Source: Ursus arctos
Lineage: Eukaryota > Chordata > Mammalia > Carnivora > Ursidae
Direction of reading: 5' to 3'
NCBI RefSeq assembly: GCF_023065955.2
Contig: NW_026622874.1
Span: 27,523,772-27,587,771 of the forward strand
Length of the DNA: 64,000 bases
The position numbers were made by a program, and so were the translations under genes. Below the pieces are notes generated by a model. That model had not been told where the DNA came from, did no database searches, and saw only the letters and a list, made by a program, of their open reading frames with translations. Positions 59,671-64,000 of this stretch are shown in pieces; within the stretch, counting starts at the first letter, position 1; each line of letters starts with the position of its first letter.

Positions 59671-59889
59671 TTCAGGACCCTGAAGAAAAAGCTAGAAGAG
59701 GGAATGGTGTTCACAGAATATGAGCAAATTCCAAAGAAGAAGGCGAATGGCATTTTCAGCACCGCTGCTCTGCCCGAAAACACCGAGCGAAGCCGCATCC
59801 GCGAGGTGGTCCCCTACGAGGAGAACAGAGTGGAGCTGATCCCGACCAAAGAGAATAATACAGGTTACATCAATGCCTCCCATATCAAG
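59671..59889 (+). CDS. PTPN14: PTPN14 exon L: start of tyrosine-phosphatase domain (about residues 898-970)
   Basis: The 219-base exon is in phase 0 at both ends, with acceptor aatttctgttgcag and donor gtgaga. It encodes 73 residues from [20 protein letters not shown] to [18 protein letters not shown] (59863-59880) is conserved PTP motif 2 (D-Y-I-N-A-S/N). The motif-1 position, NRYRD in PTP1B, reads SRIRE here (59791-59805), so the substrate-clamping tyrosine is an isoleucine; human PTPN14 has the same change. The catalytic loops are encoded by exons beyond the window. Confidence 0.97.
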
Positions 59890-60713
59890 GTGAGAAGGGG
59901 AGCGTGTTGGGGAGGCTCGTGGACGACTGCTGGGTTAGAGGTAAAAATGCAGGGAGAAAAAAATCGTAGGGCTCCGAGGGAGCATCTTGGCTCGTCCCCA
60001 GCCCCCGAGGGAGTGTTTTTGAACTCCCGTGCGTCTTAGCCAACTGGAAGGGCATGTCTATCACTGCAGAGAGAAGCAAGCCTCGCAGCCTCCGGGAAAA
60101 CCCCAGGTCAGCTATTTCTGCAGCCCGCTCCCCACCGAGGATTTTAGTTTTTCCTCTCTCTTTGTTAGAACTCCCTAAACGCTCACGAGGAAAAGCCCAG
60201 GATTGTCCTCTTTGGTTCGTAATGGGCACACGGTGGAGACTTTGGAAGTCGCAGGCACCGTGTTTCTCCTGTCATTGCAGCTTTTTGGATGTTCAGGAGC
60301 CACAGAAACTTACCGATTCTCCCTGGTACTGCCACGGGTTACGTGCTGTCCCACCGAAGTCCCGAATTTGCATGTTATTTAGGAGAGCGGACGTACTGAA
60401 ACACAAGCCATAAAGGTGTGGTTGGTAGTGAACTCTGCAAGATTGGCCGCGTTATTCAGTGTGTGAATATCATTAAATTTTTGCTAGTATTTTGGATACT
60501 CAGATCTTCATATCTCAGTATTTCATCAACTTTAAAATTAGCGTAGCTCGCCCCCAGCTAGAATTTAGAGTTCTAGATACATGTGTCTCTGGTTCAGTGT
60601 TTCCTAAACGGCTTCCCTTCCTCAGTCTTCCTAGTAATAGAATGTCAGTGTATGTGCACTGATCTCCAAAGTGGGAGAAGTTATTCACATACTGATACTA
60701 TAGCAGGGTGTGT

Positions 60714-60923
60714 TGTTTCGTTTTGGTTTTTAAGATTTTATTTATTTATTCGACAGAGATAGAGACAGCCAGAGAGAGAGGGAACACAAGCAGGGGGAGT
60801 GGGAGAGGAAGCAGCAGGCTCCCAGCGAAGGAGGGAGCCCGATGTGGGGCTGGATCCCAGGACCCTGAGATCAGGCCCCGAGCCGAAGGCAGACGCTTAA
60901 CGACTGAGCCCCCCAGGCGCCCC
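60714..60923 (-). repeat. CAN-SINE, bear-type, antisense
   Basis: 'aagattttatttatttattc', 'gacagccagagagagaggga', right end 'caggcgcccc'. Diverged flank duplication (tatagcagggtgt / tacagcacagtgt). Confidence 0.93.
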
Positions 60924-61059
60924 TACAGCACAGTGTTTTTAAATAATACACAGTTCATGTTAATAGTCTTTTATGATCATAACCTTAGAAATCTGTGTCT
61001 GGCCTTGTTGGGAGTTATTCCTTTTCTTCATTGGACTTTCCGACTGTAGCTGAATTTTT

Positions 61060-61260
61060 TTTTTTTTTAAGATTTTATTTATTTATTTGACAGGCAGAGA
61101 GGCAGCCAGCGAGAGAGAAAGCACAAGCAGGGGGAGTGGGAGAGGAAGAAGCAGGCTCCCAGCGGAGCAGGGAGCCCAATGTGGGGTTCGATCCCAGGAC
61201 CCTGGGATCACGCCCTGAGCTGAAGGCTGACACTTAACGACTGAGCCCCCCAGGCGCCCC
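61060..61260 (-). repeat. CAN-SINE, antisense, tandem with the previous one
   Basis: T tract, body 'gcagccagcgagagagaaag', right end 'caggcgcccc'. Perfect 15-base duplication tgtagctgaattttt at 61045-61059 and 61261-61275. Confidence 0.96.
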
Positions 61261-62908
61261 TGTAGCTGAATTTTTGGTAGATCCCTTTGAGCTTCTAAAA
61301 TCCAGCCAGAGGTCTGCTGCGTGTATCCCTTGTAATAGTTGGAGGACAGAATAGGAAAAGAATACTGTGGTTGGACGTAGGGGTTTTGTACACAGAGCAT
61401 AGATAACTACACGTATATTTTCAAGTACCAGAAAGTACTGTCAAAAAATATGGAGGAGTAACTATTATGGATCATATTGAGTATTTTAGTCCCATTTTTG
61501 AGAGTAAGAACTAAAACCATAAAAACTATAAAACATTTCCTGGGCTTAATTTAGATGATGAAATAATAACCAAAATCACGAATCAAACAAAGCTGCAAAT
61601 CGCACAGCTGCCCCTTGGTAGAATGTCTTTGGAATAGGACATGGCGATACTGTGCTGTCTTCTTCTTTGGGCCAAATGTCCTTCATCATTTTCCATCTGC
61701 TGTCTGGAAGAGCTGTCACTCTGCATCAGCTGCGCCCATTGGGTGTCGTTAACAGAAGCGTCCCCTTCCTCTATATTCTCCGAGGCTTACATTTCATCTC
61801 GTGGATCGGGTTAGACATGGGTGCATTTAATAGACCCATAGAGCTTGCAAGAACTTGTCCTTGCGTTTTTGAGTAGAGTTGTATATCTTGCCAGTGTTTT
61901 CTCCCTGGGTTCCAAGCAGCTATTAACACAGAGCAGAGACTGATTTGCTCCAGCGGTAGAATCATCACATCTGTGAAAATCTACCTCAGTAGCGTTGGTC
62001 GTTGCGTTTTTAATGCAGTTTTTAATGCTCTCCTGTCAATACTTGGAATTTGCTGAAAGGCCCCAGGCAGCCGCATACTCTGGAAGTATTTATGGTTCCT
62101 ATATGTTGGGTGCCAGAGAGGCTAATGTTGAAAATCACAATTCCACAGATAAATGAAACTCCTAGCCAGCCAGCCAATATATGAATGTTATCTCCCACCA
62201 GTACTTGGAAAATGGATTCTGCTTGCCAGCTTTGACCTAAACATGTCTTGTGTAATGAGACAATAACTGACATTGTTTTTGTTGGAATCGAGTTTAGTAT
62301 ATAGTTTCATAAAGTAAATGAGGGAAAAAAGTTTCAAACAATGATCAGTTCATGCTCCAAGAACTATCTTGAGATTTGCGTTGGTGGACGTCTGAGGAGG
62401 CCTGACTTTGCACCGGAATGGAAAGAAACACAGAACACCCCCGAAGGGCACGATTTCACCCTGACAGCAGGACCTTCAACACTTTGGGCACCGCTTACTC
62501 AGGATTCTCTGCCACTAATACCTAGAGCTGCACAATTATCCTCCCAAGATCCCCTGGCTGCGTGGGGCTCTACTTTTATTATCTAGAATCATCTCATGAC
62601 TCCCAAGTTGGTTTGGATACTGTGGTGCTGCACAAGGGGGAAGTTAACAGTCAGATATCATGTATTGTTGGTGTAAGTACCTTCGTAACACCTGTGCCGT
62701 GTATGGCGCCGTGGAGTTGCGGGAACGACGGGCGTTTGTGACACGGTTCATAGCAGGTCATGGGCGCAAAGACATCGCTTCCAAAGGCATGTTGTTCCAT
62801 GGTACACTTTTTTTTTTTTTATCGTGTAAATGAATGCCGGAGAGTACTGTGCCCCAGACTGTGGGTCACAATATAATAGTGGGCTGTGAAATCAATTTAG
62901 TAATCAGG

Positions 62909-62913
<5 letters not shown>

Positions 62914-62970
<57 letters not shown>
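62914..62970 (+). repeat. (TG)n microsatellite, longest in the window
   Basis: About 27 uninterrupted TG units, with a second shorter tract 110 bases further on (63077-63094). Confidence 0.95.
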
Positions 62971-63223
62971 AAAGGAAATAGACTAGATAGGAGGAAAGAA
63001 TAGAAATGATCAGAGTACATTGTACATAGTAAGTACAAGTGTTGTTAGGTTATACACACCCATAGGGTCATGTGCTGTGTGTGTGTGTGTGTGCATGTTT
63101 TTAACACTCACTAGTTTGTATATAATTACTGTAAATTACAGACAAAAAAATCGGTGTATTTTAATAGGCTTGGGTGGCAAAAAGTATTTTCATGGGAGAA
63201 TGTGTCACCAGCCTTTTCGATAA

Positions 63224-64000
<777 letters not shown>

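Overview
The window is nuclear DNA of a mammal, most likely a caniform carnivoran. It holds about 21 copies of the tRNA-derived carnivoran SINE (CAN-SINE/SINEC), recognisable from heads such as 'gcctgggtggctcag' and AT-rich tails ending in 'aaataaaatctt'. Several copies belong to a subfamily with a 'gtggcacagcggttaagcg' head and a 'ctggctgtctctatctctgtc' 3' part. I associate that subfamily with bears/giant panda, but the species call is an inference.

One gene is supported, on the + strand: PTPN14 (Pez/PTPD2), a non-receptor protein tyrosine phosphatase with an N-terminal FERM domain. Thirteen consecutive coding exons (called A to M here) lie between 26236 and 63481. Each has an AG acceptor and GT donor, and all phases agree, giving 2695 coding bases (898 whole codons plus one base). 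By residue count from remembered human PTPN14 (1187 aa) this is about residues 115 to 1013. The first ~114 residues lie upstream of the window. The end of the phosphatase domain, including the WPD and HCSAG catalytic loops, lies downstream.

Layout: 1-26235 is part of a large intron with no exon, filled with SINEs, antisense L1 pieces (4.3-5.3 kb and 14.9-18.1 kb), MIR and L2 relics and microsatellites. 26236-44124 holds seven small exons (A-G) encoding FERM F2 and F3. 46774-53811 holds two small exons (H, I) and the 1481-base exon J, which together encode the disordered linker with two PPxY motifs that bind YAP WW domains. 58153-63481 holds three phase-0 exons (K-M) leading into and through the first third of the phosphatase domain.

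I found no second gene, no RNA gene other than tRNA-derived SINEs, no CRISPR array and no promoter or CpG island. I see no evidence of a previously undescribed system. The points worth a second look are splice-site and SINE configurations, a degenerate phosphotyrosine-recognition motif, a ZNF143-like site and a few repeat-free intronic blocks.
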